Assembly: GCA_028386065.3 (NCBI GenBank)
Contig: JAKUCV010001646.1
Coordinates: 103,671-167,670, forward strand
Direction: 5' to 3'
DNA from: Turnera subulata
Taxonomy: Eukaryota > Streptophyta > Magnoliopsida > Malpighiales > Passifloraceae
Length of the DNA: 64,000 nt
Shown here: positions 12,655-23,830 of the stretch, one piece after another
Layout: each line of letters starts with the position of its first letter
How positions within the stretch are numbered: the first letter of the stretch is position 1
Position numbers and translations under genes: made by a program
The notes under the pieces: generated by a model
Told to the model about the DNA's origin: nothing
What the model saw: the letters and a program-made list of their open reading frames with translations, nothing else
Databases searched by the model: none

Positions 12655-12829
12655 TTTTTAGAAAAAACCCTTATTCGCCCAAAGATGCTTGTGATGTACT
12701 ACTCATCGACAGGAAAGTTGAGAAGAAGAACACTAAAATGAACTCACAGGGATTGTGGTTCTTGAAGTTGAAAGGAGTCAACCATATTGCTTGGGCAAAG
12801 TGCTGCCGTCGGTATGATGCAATTTTTTT

Positions 12830-15310
12830 ATAGAGACACTATCGGATGTGATTATTTTCCGTAGAATCTCCTCTAATTTCTGCTTAACTAAATGGATTAA
12901 TTTCTTATTATGTACATGAGGTGCAAAACTGACAGAGATATGCTAAGTATATTTCTTTCTTTTCTTTTTTGTCAATCGCATATATATTGAAATGATAAAA
13001 GCCCACATTACAGCAAATTACATAAGGCTACTACTACTGCATCTAAGAAGGTGCTTCCAATTTGCATTTCTTTAGACTTATTAATTTGATTTATAAAATT
13101 TAGTGAAAAGAGAGGAGGAGAATGTTGACGTACGTAGGTTAGTTAATTGGAGGGAAAGTAGAGGATTATCTTGTATATTCAATGACCAATAGGAACACAT
13201 AAAGCCAATAGGGTATTATATTATTCATATGATCATTCACACTTCATAGCACGAGATTAAAGAAAGTAACTGAGCAACTAGAGACATCTAGAAAAGCATA
13301 AAATGTGGTGGTGATGGTCAAACAGTCTTATTAGTGTTTTTTCTTTTCATTTAATTATATTACAAAGAAGTCTTATTAGTTTGTTGTTACCGGCAGATTC
13401 AATTGACTGGTATCATCATATAAATAAAGGTGTTCTTTGACTTCTTGCTGATGAGCACAGAGAGGAAAAGATCTGATCATCAATTAAGCTTACTTTTTTT
13501 TCATGTTTTTTTTGACCCAGCTCAAGATGTATGCATCCATTATTGGAGATTTCCGTACAAATAAGCGTGGAGAATTTAAGGCCAGATGTTTGTTTCATTA
13601 CTGATAAGGCGTGGGACATATATGTAGATGCTTTACCAAGGATTTGGTAGTGGAATACATAAACCGTTGTTACTAAACCCAACCCGACCCAACCGATCAA
13701 ATTTGGATAACCGTGACCTGGAGGTCAATTCGGGTTTTTAACCCTTTCTGGTCGGAGCCCCAAAAACCCGGCCTGGTGGATTCTTTGGATTTTCCACATT
13801 TGGCAATCCATTTTTTATTTTTTCAGGTTCAAAATCAATATTCGCCCAATTTTTTTCTTGGTCTAGTTACATCTTTGGTTCGACCCTTTCCAATGAAAAT
13901 TTATTTCACTAATATTTTTTTATTACTAATTTATATATTAATTAGATCTGGTTAAATCATGGTTGAACCTCTTAATTCTCGACCCGGTCTCTAAAATATA
14001 TCAATGACCGGGCCGTGTTTAATAATCTTGATATTTCTAAGATTTAGCGCATATTTACACGTCTTTTTTTGTTATACACGTTTTGCTAACTTACCATGGA
14101 CTTTTTAGATAGATTAGCGTGTTTAGCTGAAGCCAAGAAGTAAACATTGAAGCTTTCCAAAAGATTGAAACAAAATTTGAAGTTTATGATCTCTTGTTAG
14201 GAAGAAGTAAAAAGATGATTATGCATTCTTTTTGTTTGGTGGAAGCAAAATAATTATGTTTAGTATCACATGGTATCGGAATAGAAACAGAATCCTAATT
14301 ATTTTGTTGTTTGGTATCACATGAAATCAAAATAGAAACGAAATTTGAATAATTTTATTACTTGGTTGGCAATAATATTAGACATAAGTACTAGAGTGAC
14401 AATGATCTAAAACATCAATTCTAAAGCGAGATTGTTTATGGTGAAACAAAATGGAATAAGATTCTCATTCCTATTCCCATTTCCATTCCTTGTGTACCAA
14501 ACATAGTCTTGAGGAAATGTTGGGAGGAATCACTAAACTAAGTGGCAGATTAAATTAAGGCATGTTTATCGTGAAGCTGATGAATGTGCTTGTTGGCTAA
14601 ATTTATTTTTTTGCCTTTTCGTGTTCATTTTGTTCAACTAGGGTAGGGTTGTTTATCAATTGTAGACGATGAACTTGTGTAGATTCTCTTCTCACGATCT
14701 TATCTAGAAATGCAATAAAAGGATGAAACCTTTTGGATTAGAAAACAAAACAAGAATAATCACAAATAAACGTAGTCATGTTGATAAGAAAAAAGAACCC
14801 ATGCAAATTCTAATTGTTGGATGAGAGTTTTAATTGTTGCTGGGTTTGAGCAAAAGAAGGAAGACGGATCAAGCTAAAATACATGTATGTGATTTTGTTG
14901 GGCCGTAAGGTAGACTGTGATCTTGGAGAACCTACGAATGCATTGTCTCCGAGCCAGCCAGGTCCATGAACAAAATATCCAATATTTATCCAATGTTTTA
15001 GGATAATATAGACTATGTGAATTTGTAATTTTGGACCTGTAGTACATTTGAACTGTATTAGTAATTGAGCGAGCCAGGGTCCACATCATGTTATCCAATA
15101 TATCATCACATTTCTAGAAACAAAAAAAAAAGGTCTATTGCAAAATTTTGAATCCAATATATTGTTTTGAATTACGGTCGTACAAATAATCACGGATTTT
15201 GATTAACCAGTCGACACTTTATGCTTGATGCCACGTGTTATTGACATTGGATGAATCGTGGGCCGTATTTTTTTTCGAGAACATAGAATTTCATATATAG
15301 ACCAAACTAA
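12830..15310. other. Intergenic stretch without recognisable genes
   Basis: AT-rich sequence. The open frames in it (for example 13416-13700 on the minus strand) show no domain and no plausible gene structure. A segment around 13700-14030 has GACCCGG and CCGGGCC-type motifs that may be an old transposon remnant, but no termini could be defined. A short tandem repeat lies at 14258-14358. Confidence 0.5.
14258..14358. repeat. Tandem duplication of a 50-bp unit
   Basis: Two consecutive units start TGTTTAGTATCACATG and TGTTTGGTATCACATG, and both contain AATAGAAAC. They sit in a region bounded by TTGTTTGGTGGAA (about 14231) and TGTACCAAACATAG (about 14490), which may be the worn ends of an old MITE. 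Confidence 0.5.
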
Positions 15311-18078
15311 TACTCCCTCTCCCTTGACGTTTTAACAAGTTAGATTTGACCCAAAAATAGTGTAACAGCCCGGATAAAAATTTTAGATTTTTATCGGACT
15401 GTAAAAGTCTTTCTACTGTGATTTACTGTTGAATTAATCTTGGGTAATTAATTCAAGGTAAATCGGGCGTCGTTTTTCGAAACCGAGGGTTTTCCCGCGC
15501 TCGAGATTTTCCCGTGGATTTTTCGGGCCTAAGTTGGTATTTTTCGGGTCCCGGAATTCTCAAAAAAATCACACCGGAAAATAACTAAGGGGGTATCAGT
15601 TATTTTCTGGTCCGGACCGAACTCGCTCCATAATGCAGACAAGCTGCATTATTGGATGATCACACGTTGAATAGCTTTTTACGTCTATAAAAAGAAGAAG
15701 AAAGCAGGAGAAGGGGAAGAAGAGAAAAAGAGAGAAAAAGGAGAGGAAAAAGGAAAAAAAGAGAAAGAAAAAAAAAAGAGAGAAAAAAAAGAAGAAAAAG
15801 GAAAGAAAAAAATAAAAGAAAGGAAAAAAAAGAAAACCGAGAGAAAAAGAAGAAAAATAGGAGGGGAAAAAAGGAAGAAGAAATCGGAAATAGAAGAAAA
15901 AAAGAAGAAAAATGGAAAAGAAAAAAAAGAGAAAAAAAATACAGAAAATAAAGAAAATACAAAAAAAGAAAAAAAAAGGAATGAACAGTGCGTCACCCGG
16001 CTGCTCCTCGGTTACTGTTCACCTCGAAGAGCTCCGGTCAGCCGTGCACGACACCGACCCAGCAGCACTCTCGCCGTGCCGTCGCGAGCTCAGCCCCGCT
16101 GCCTCCGTCGCCTTCCGTCCACCGAAACGCCGTGACGCGCCGTTGACCCGCGGCGAAACCCGTGGATCTTGCTCCTTGCGCCGCTGACGACGACACCGTC
16201 AGCCTTCCGCCTCCTTTCCGCCGCCTATGGAGTCGCCTCGATGTCGGCGACTCCACGCTAGCCTTCCTCTCGCCCGTCCCCGCCTGTCGTCGCGCCGCCG
16301 TCGCTGAACCCGAGGTGAGGCCGCATTCGACCCGTTTCCATGGCGGGTCGCGAACCTGGTTGACCTGGGTTACGGGTTGACCAGCCGGTTAATTTAAAAA
16401 AAAAACATATATATTTACTTACTTTGCTGGTATTTAATTCTGGAAAAAAAATTTACTTTGAGAAAATTATTGTAACAGCCCGGGTAAAAATTTTGGATTT
16501 TTACCGGGACTGTAAAAGTCTTTTTATCGTGATTTACTGTTGAATTAATCTTGGGTAATTAATTCAAGGTAAATCGGGCGTCGTTTTTCGAAACCGAGAG
16601 TTTTCTCGCGCTCGTGATTTTTCCGTGGATTTCTCGGGCATAAGTTGGTATTTTTCGGGTTTCGGAATTTCTCGGAAAATCACACCGGAAAATAACTAAG
16701 GGGGTATCAGTTATTTTCTGGTCCGGACCGGACTCGCTCTGTAATGCAGACAAGCTGCATTATTGTTAATTCACATGACGCACAGTGTTTGCACAGTATT
16801 TTTACGTTTATAAAAGAAGAATGGAAGCAGGAGAGGAAGAAGAAGAGAAGAGAAAAAAAAAAAGAGAGAAAAAAAAAAAGAGAGGAAAGGAGAGGAAAGA
16901 AGAAAAGGAAAAAAAAGAGGGGGAAAAAAAAGAAAAGAAGAGAAAAACAGAAAAAATAGAAAAAATAGGAAAATAGAAAAATACAGAGAGAGGAAAAAGA
17001 AAAAAAAAAGAAAAGAAAACCAGAAAAAAGAGAAGAAAATCAAAGAATAATAAAAGAAAAGAAATAAAGAAAATACAAGAAAAAGGAAGAAGGGAGATGA
17101 ACAGTGCGTCACCCCGTTACCCCTGAACACTGTTCACGCGAAGCCGTTCCCCGCCGAGTCATGACGCACCGCCACCAGCCTCGCCTTCGCCTCACCGTCG
17201 CCGACCTGTCGCCGCCTTCCCCGAGTTCTTCCGCCGCCAGACGCTCCTGCACGAGCCGTTGACCCGGCGGAGAACCCGTGGATCTAGCTTTCCCGCGCCT
17301 GCCGCCTTCTGCCGTCGCCGTCGCGCCCTCCCTGCTGCCGTTCCAGCGTCGCCGCCACACACCGCACCTCGCGACACCTTCCTCGCGCTGCGTCGCGCCG
17401 CCGCCGCCGTTCTTAAGGTGAGGATCCGATTCCTCTGGGCGGGTCGCGGCCGGGTTGCGCCTCCCTGGGCCTGGGTTGCCGGGTTGGGTTTGTTTTATTT
17501 TTTAATATATATATATATATATAAATCTGTTTATATAATTACTGGTATTTAATTTTCAAAAAAATATATATTCACATTGAGAAAAATATAAACAGTATGA
17601 TTTATGGTTTTAGGGAAAATGTATGTACATATATATATACCTTGATAATTATGTTTTGTTTTGAAAAATGTTATTATATATAATTAGGAAAAAGATAAAT
17701 ATTGTATATATATTTTCTGAAAATTATAAATACGTCATTAATTTTCTGGAAAATCATGGTAATTAATTTTGGAAATATATATGGTACACATGATTTATAA
17801 TTCTGAAATATACGATTATTTTGATAATGTAATTGTTTGGAAAAGTATTTTATGTTGGAAATATATATGTGTATTTATAAATTCGTGTTTATTTTCAGAA
17901 AATAAATTAATGTGAATATACTTTCTAGAAATGGAATTTTCTGAAGATAATAATACTTGGAAAATTATATTTAATTTTTATGGAAATATTTTTAAAAGAG
18001 TTTTAATTAAAGTATAGTACCGAAATTATATTCGGATATAAGTACGGTATAATATTTTCGGTAAAAGATGATAATAAG

Positions 18079-21000
18079 TGAAGCGCCCCGACCCGAATTT
18101 ACCGTACACAGTAAACCCGAGCCGGAACTGTGACAACCCAACCAGAATAAGACCAGCATACAGTGTAAACAACAAATATCCGGGCTCAACAGCCCATAAT
18201 AAAAACATCATAAATGACAAAACCGGCCCAATGGCCCAATAATAATGAAAACATGCACAGCGGAAGACTTAACACTCACAACACACTGTATGCGACACAT
18301 GCAAACTATGGATCCAAGCCTGTCCAAGGGATAACGTTGCAGCCTGTCTGGAATGCACCAAGCCTGTACATGAAACAACTCATCCTACGAGATGAAAGCC
18401 CGCAGGTGAGGGGTGAGTCCGAAGTGCTCACGACAATGGAAAGACGATCAATATGCAACTAAAATTACTCAAGTCAAAGACACAGGCTAAACAGCCCAAC
18501 CAAAAGACTCAATTAAAAATCAATTATCCAATTTTATCTTTTCGGGCCCTGTCACGGATAAGCTAGGGCCGTACCAGGTTATCAACCTGTTCCTGGTGCC
18601 AAATCAAAAAGAACCCAGGGATAGACATCCCAAATATAACAAACCGGGATAGACATCCCAAGCATAGACATGCTTATCACACGAACCCAGATCATGGCCA
18701 CCACAAACAGTCTCTAACCATCCGGTCGTACCTCTACTCACCACGTGACAATTATAATGCCGTCATTAAAAACAAACCGTAGGGATCGACATCCCTAACC
18801 AAAATCCCGGGATAGACATCCCATCCAAAATACCAAGGATCGACATCCTTGTCACAATTCATTAATTATACCATTACTCTTAATCCGAAAAAAACACAGA
18901 AAATCAACACGGGATAAACATCCCAAAAAATACCCAACAAGACTCCGGGATAAACATCCCGAACCCAAAACACAGCAAATACAACATCCAACCATGGAAT
19001 AATCATCAAAACAAAATAACCGAGTAATAAGGCACATGTTGAAGGAGATCCATCCTCACCTTGGCCGATTACTCAACTTCGGAAAACAATGACTCGGGAA
19101 ACTGCCCGATATCCGAACCTATACAACAAAATCATACATACATATAAATGCACATATTCGGTATGCAATGATGCCAATACTACGTAATTACCCATCCCGG
19201 TTACTGATCCCTTATTATTACCATTTATCGAAAATATTTAACCATACGTATATCCGAATATAATTTCGGTACTATATTTTAATTAAAATTCTATTCAAAA
19301 TACTTCATAAAATAAGTATAATTCCAAAATAATAATCATCATATTTTTCCAGAAAAATAATAACCTATTTATAATTTTCAGAAAATATATATAGTATTTA
19401 TCTTTTTCTAAATACATATACAATTTAATTTTCCAACACAAAATATAATTAACTTTAATTTCCAAAATACATATTTATATACAGATAACAAAATCATAAT
19501 TTTTCAAACGAAAATAATACATATATTAAATTTCTAGAAATTATTCTCAAGGTAAATATATATTTTTCCAATTAAAAATGGTTTTCCAAAACCAAACTTA
19601 ATTATTTAACCAAGTAAATATATTTATATTTTAACACAAATACCAGAGTTAAATTGGCAGTAATTTACTCAAAATAACTATATAATTTTTTTTCCAAAAT
19701 ATATATATCAGATTCTAAATAAATAAGTATATATAAATATAGTTTTTTTTTAAATTAAAACGGACTGGGCTCGAATAGTGTCGGCCCAGACCAAGGCAGC
19801 AGGCCCGTAGCACAGGCCCGCGCCCAAGACCCGGCCCAACACAATTCCAGCCCAACCTAAACGAGACAACCCAGAAACACGATGGGTCAAACGCGACCCG
19901 GATACAATCGGACGGATCCTTGAAGAAATCGGGTTGCTCACCTCGGGTTCGACGCTGGCGGTGCGACGGCAGGCGCGGGGAAGGGCGAGCGACCACAACA
20001 ACATCTGCGGCGGACGAAGGGCGGTGCGAGGGCGGTGGAAAACCAGCGCTGCAACGCCGGCAGGAGGCGGGAGACGCCGAGGAGCTGGATCCGTCGGGAA
20101 TGTCCTCGGGTTGACGCTCCTGGACGGCGCGTCTCGCAGCGGCGTCGAGCGGTGGCGGTGAGGTCAAGGTCACCACGTCGTGAGGAAGTTTCTGGTGGCG
20201 GCGGTGCAGCGAACGGCGGCCTGGAACGGCGGCACGTGAACAGTGCTGAGGCGGGGGAGAAGGTGACCAACTATTCATCGTTTTTTTTTTCCTTTTTCCC
20301 ATATTTTCTGCTTTTCTTTTCTTTTCTTTTCCTTTGATTTTTCTGATTTTCCTTCTCTTTTTTTTTCATTTTCTGTTTTATTTTTTTTCTTTTTTTTTTC
20401 CTACACAGTAAACACAAGCCGGAACTGTGACAACCCAGCCCAACAAGGCCTAGCATACAGTGTAAACAACCATAACTTGGCCCAACGGCCCAAAATAATA
20501 CAACAACATAAGTAACAAATCCGGCCCAATGGCTCAATAATAGCGAAAACATTGCACAGCGGAAGACTTAAATAACTCACTATCACTGTATGCGACACAT
20601 GCAAACTATGGATCCGATCCTGTCCAAGGGATATCGCTGCAGCCTGTCTGGAATGCACCAAGCCTGTACATGAAACAACTCATCCTACGGGATGAAAGCC
20701 CGCAGGTGAGGGGTGAGTCCGAAGTGCTCACGACAATGGAAAGACCATCAATATGGACACTAAAATTACTCAAGTCAAAGACACAGGCTAAACAGCCCAA
20801 CCAAAAGACTCAATTAAAAATCAATTATCCAATTTTATCTTTCCGGGCCCTGTCATGGATAAGCTAGGGCCGTACCAGGTTATCAACCTGTTCCTGGTGC
20901 CAGATCAAAAAGAACCCAGGGATAAACATCCCAAATATAACAAACCGGGATAGACATCCCAAGCATAGACATGCTTATCACATGAACTCAGATCATGGCC

Positions 21001-23174
21001 ACCACAAACAGTCTCTAACCATCCGGTCGTACCTCTACTTACCACGTGACAATTATATTACCGTCATTAAAAACAAACCGTAGGGATCGACATCCCTAAC
21101 CAAAATCCCGGGATAGACATCCCATCCAAAATACCAAGGATCGACATCCTTGTCACAATTCATTAATTATACCATTACTCTTAATCCGAAAAAAAAACAC
21201 AGAAAATCAACACGGGATAAACATCCCAAAAATACCCAACAAGACTCCGGGATAAACATCCCGAACCCAAAACACAGCAAATACAACATCCAACCATGCA
21301 ATAATCATCAAAACAAAATAACCGAGTAATAAGGCACATGTTGAAGGAAATCCATCCTCACCTTGGCCGATTACTCAACTTCGGAAAACAATGACCGGTA
21401 CGACGCCGGCTCCTCGGGAAACTGCCCGATATCCGAACCTATACAACAAAATCATACATACACATAAATGCACATATTCGGTATGCAATGATGCCAATAC
21501 TACGTAATTACCCATCCCTGTTACTTATCCCTTATTATTATCATTTATCGAAAATATTTAACCATACGTATATCCGAATATAATTTCGGTACTATATTTT
21601 AATTAAAATTCTATTCAAAATACTTCATAAAATAAGTATAATTCCAAAATAATAATCATCATATTTTTCCAGAAAAATAATAACCTATTTATAATTTTCA
21701 GAAAATATATATAGTATTTATCTTTTTCTAAATACATATACAATTTAATTTTCCAACACAAAATATAATTAACTTTAATTTCCAAAATACATATTTATAT
21801 ACAGATAACAAAATCATAATTTTTCAAACGAAAATAATACATATATTAAATTTCTAGAAATTATTCTCAAGGTAAATATATATTTTTTCAATTAAAAATG
21901 GTTTTCCAAAACCAAACTTAATTATTTAACCAAGTAAATATATTTATATTTTAACACAAATACCAGAGTTAAATTGGCAGTAATTTACTCAAAATAACTA
22001 TATAATTTTTTTTCCAAAATATATATATCTGATTCTAAATAAATAAGTATATATAAATATAGTTTTTTTTAAAATTAAAACGGACTAGGCTCGAATAGTG
22101 TCGGCCCAGACCAAGGCAGCAGGCCCGTAGCACAGGCCCGCGCCCAAGACCCGGCCCAACACAATTCCAGCCCAACCCAAACGAGACAACCCAGAAACAC
22201 GACGGGTCAAACGCGACCCGGATACAATCGGACGGATCCTTGAAGAAATCGGGTTGCTCACCTCGGGTTCGACGCTGGCGGTGCGACGGCAGGCGCGGGG
22301 AAGGGCGAGCGACCACAACAACATCTGCGGCGGATGAAGGGCGGCGCGAGGGCGGCGGAAAACCAGCGCTGCAACGCCGGCAGGAGGCGGGAGACACTGA
22401 GGAGCTGGATCTGTCGGGTCTGTCCTCGGGTTGACGCTCCTGGACAGCGCGTCTCGCAGCGGCGTCGAGCGGTGGCGGTGAGGTCGAGGTCGCCACGTCG
22501 TGAGGAAGCTTCTGGTGGCGGCGGTGCAGCGAACGGCGGCCTGGAACGGCGGCATGTGAACAGTGCTGAGGCGGGGGAGCAGGTGACCAACTGCTCATTG
22601 GGTTTTTTTTCCTTTTTCCCTTATTTTCTGCTTTTCTTTTCTTTTCTTTTCCTTTGATTTTTCTGATTTTCCTTCTCTTTTTTTTTTCATTTTCTGTTTA
22701 TTTTTTTTTCTTTTTCCCTTTTCTCTCTTTTTTTTCTTTTCTCTCTTTTCTTTTCTCTCTTTTCTTTTTCCTCTCCTTTTCTTTTTCTCTCTTTCTTTTT
22801 TTTTCTTCTCCTTTCTCACCCGGTTCTGGCTGCCTCCTCCTCTTTACAACTTTAAATTTACTATTAGTCTTGTGAGGTTCAAATAATGCAAATCCGTCTG
22901 TATTACGGGCGAGTCCGATCCGGACCAGAAAATAACCTATACCTCCTTAGTTATTTTCCGGTGTGATTTTCTGAGAATTTCCGAAACCCGAAAAATACCA
23001 ACTTAGTTCCGAAAAATTCACGGGAAAATCTCGAGCGCGGGAAAACCCTCGGTTTCGAAAAGCAACTCCCGATTTACCTTGAATTAATTACCCAAGATTA
23101 ATTCAACAGTAAATCACGGTAAATAGACTTCTACAGTCCGGTAAAAATCCAAAATTTTTACCCGGGCTGTTACA
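18079..23174 (-). mobile_element. Solo LTR 'C', inverted, innermost, with internal 2.3-kb tandem duplication
   Basis: On the minus strand C starts TGTAACAGCCCGGG (23174) and ends GGGTCGGGGCGCTTCA (18079). The TSD ATAAG lies at 18074-18078 and 23175-23179. The unit is 5096 bp rather than 2.8 kb because a 2.32-kb segment, from the GA tract almost to the 3' end, is present twice in direct orientation: about 18099-20400 and 20401-22720. The copies are nearly identical; one carries an extra block of about 18-21 bases near 21395 (GACCGGTACGACGCCGGC). The junction at about 20400 joins the pyrimidine tract directly to CTACACAGTAAACAC, so the copy at 20401 lacks the last 20 or so bases of the LTR end. 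C is the youngest layer. Confidence 0.9.
18590..18965 (-). repeat. Hairpin array in LTR C, first copy
   Basis: This stretch holds a series of short inverted repeats with a constant 4-base loop: GGGAT-AGAC-ATCCC, AAGCAT-AGAC-ATGCTT, AAGGAT-CGAC-ATCCTT and GGGAT-AAAC-ATCCC (plus-strand reading). The copies at about 20920-21265 are the second array in the same LTR. The stem sequence changes on both arms together while loop length stays fixed. Confidence 0.75.
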
Positions 23175-23445
23175 ATAAGAGATACGAACCGAGATGGGGC
23201 ATTTCGCAGTATTGGCATCATGACATACTCTTTTGTGCATCTTATGTGAGTATGTATTATTTTGTTGTATAGGTTCGGATATCGGGCAGTTCCCGAGGAG
23301 CCGGCGTCGGACCGGTCATTGTTTCCGGAGTTGAGTAATCGGCCATGGTGATGATGGATTTCCTTCAGTATGTACCTGTATTACTCGGTTATTGTGTTTG
23401 ATGATTATTGCATTGTTGGATGTTGCATTTGTTGTGGTTTGATTC

Positions 23446-23830
23446 GAGATGTTTGTCCCATTGTCTTGATTGTTGTCGGGATGTTTATCCCAGTATTGTG
23501 ATTGGTTTTTGGACGTTTATTCTTGAGTCTTTTTGGCATTAAATAAAATGGATTAAATAATAAATTGTGACAAGGATGTCGATCCTTGATTTTGGATGGG
23601 ATGTCTATCCCGGTATTTTGGTTAGGGATGTCGATCCCTGCGATTTGATTTTGATGACGGTAATATAGTTGTCACGTGATAAGTAGTGGTACGACTCGAT
23701 GGTTTAAGACTATTTCGTGGTGGCCTTGACTTGGGTTCTTGTGATAAGCATGTCTATGCTTGGGATGTCTATCCCGTGATTATTTTTGGGATGTCTATCC
23801 CTGGGTTCGTATTTTTGGGATGTCGATCCC
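23446..23830 (+). repeat. Hairpin array in LTR B
   Basis: About nine units occur, including GGGATGTTTATCCC (about 23477), AAGGATGTCGATCCTT (23573), GGGATGTCTATCCC (about 23598), AGGGATGTCGATCCCT (about 23624), AAGCATGTCTATGCTT (23746), GGGATGTCTATCCC (23762) and GGGATGTCGATCCC (about 23818). Each can fold into a 5-6 bp stem with a 4-base loop. LTR A has a matching array at about 25113-25495, and LTRs D and E have diverged ones. Confidence 0.8.

Larger units (their letters stand above)
7639..12829 (-). mobile_element. L1-type LINE, full length, with 16-bp target-site duplication
   Basis: ATGATGCAATTTTTTT is present at 7639-7654 and 12814-12829 and brackets the element (7655-12813, about 5.16 kb). 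On the minus strand the order is a short 5' UTR, ORF1 with an RNA-recognition domain, ORF2 with endonuclease, reverse transcriptase and a zinc-binding C-terminus, a 3' UTR of about 200 bases, and a poly-A tail (a T run at 7648-7659 on the plus strand). This is the layout of plant L1 elements. The element is complete in length but no longer active: ORF1 carries a frameshift and ORF2 one in-frame stop. It lies about 1.4 kb upstream of the VQ gene in the same orientation. Confidence 0.95.

Noticed and set aside
13448..13482. Box C/D snoRNA (TGATGA followed by CTGA)
   Set aside because: The boxes are only about 25 bases apart, there is no terminal stem and no room for a guide.
13416..13700. 94-codon frame near a TATA-like ATATAAATA
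   Set aside because: The TATA-like sequence lies at the wrong end for this strand and the protein has no recognisable feature.
15660..15996. Long open frames rich in Phe/Ser/Leu or Lys/Glu (also near 16771-17130, 20271-20552, 22595-22875 and 63458-63799)
   Set aside because: They are translations of the purine/pyrimidine tract inside the LTRs; frames stay open by composition only.
18590..18965. CRISPR-like array of short repeats
   Set aside because: The repeats are 14-16 base palindromes with variable spacing in a plant LTR; there are no uniform spacers and no cas genes.
19715..20302. 195-codon frame (and its twin at 22035-22598) that looks like a proline/arginine-rich protein
   Set aside because: It lies in the GC island of LTR C, is open in several frames on both strands, and its protein is not kept in A or B.
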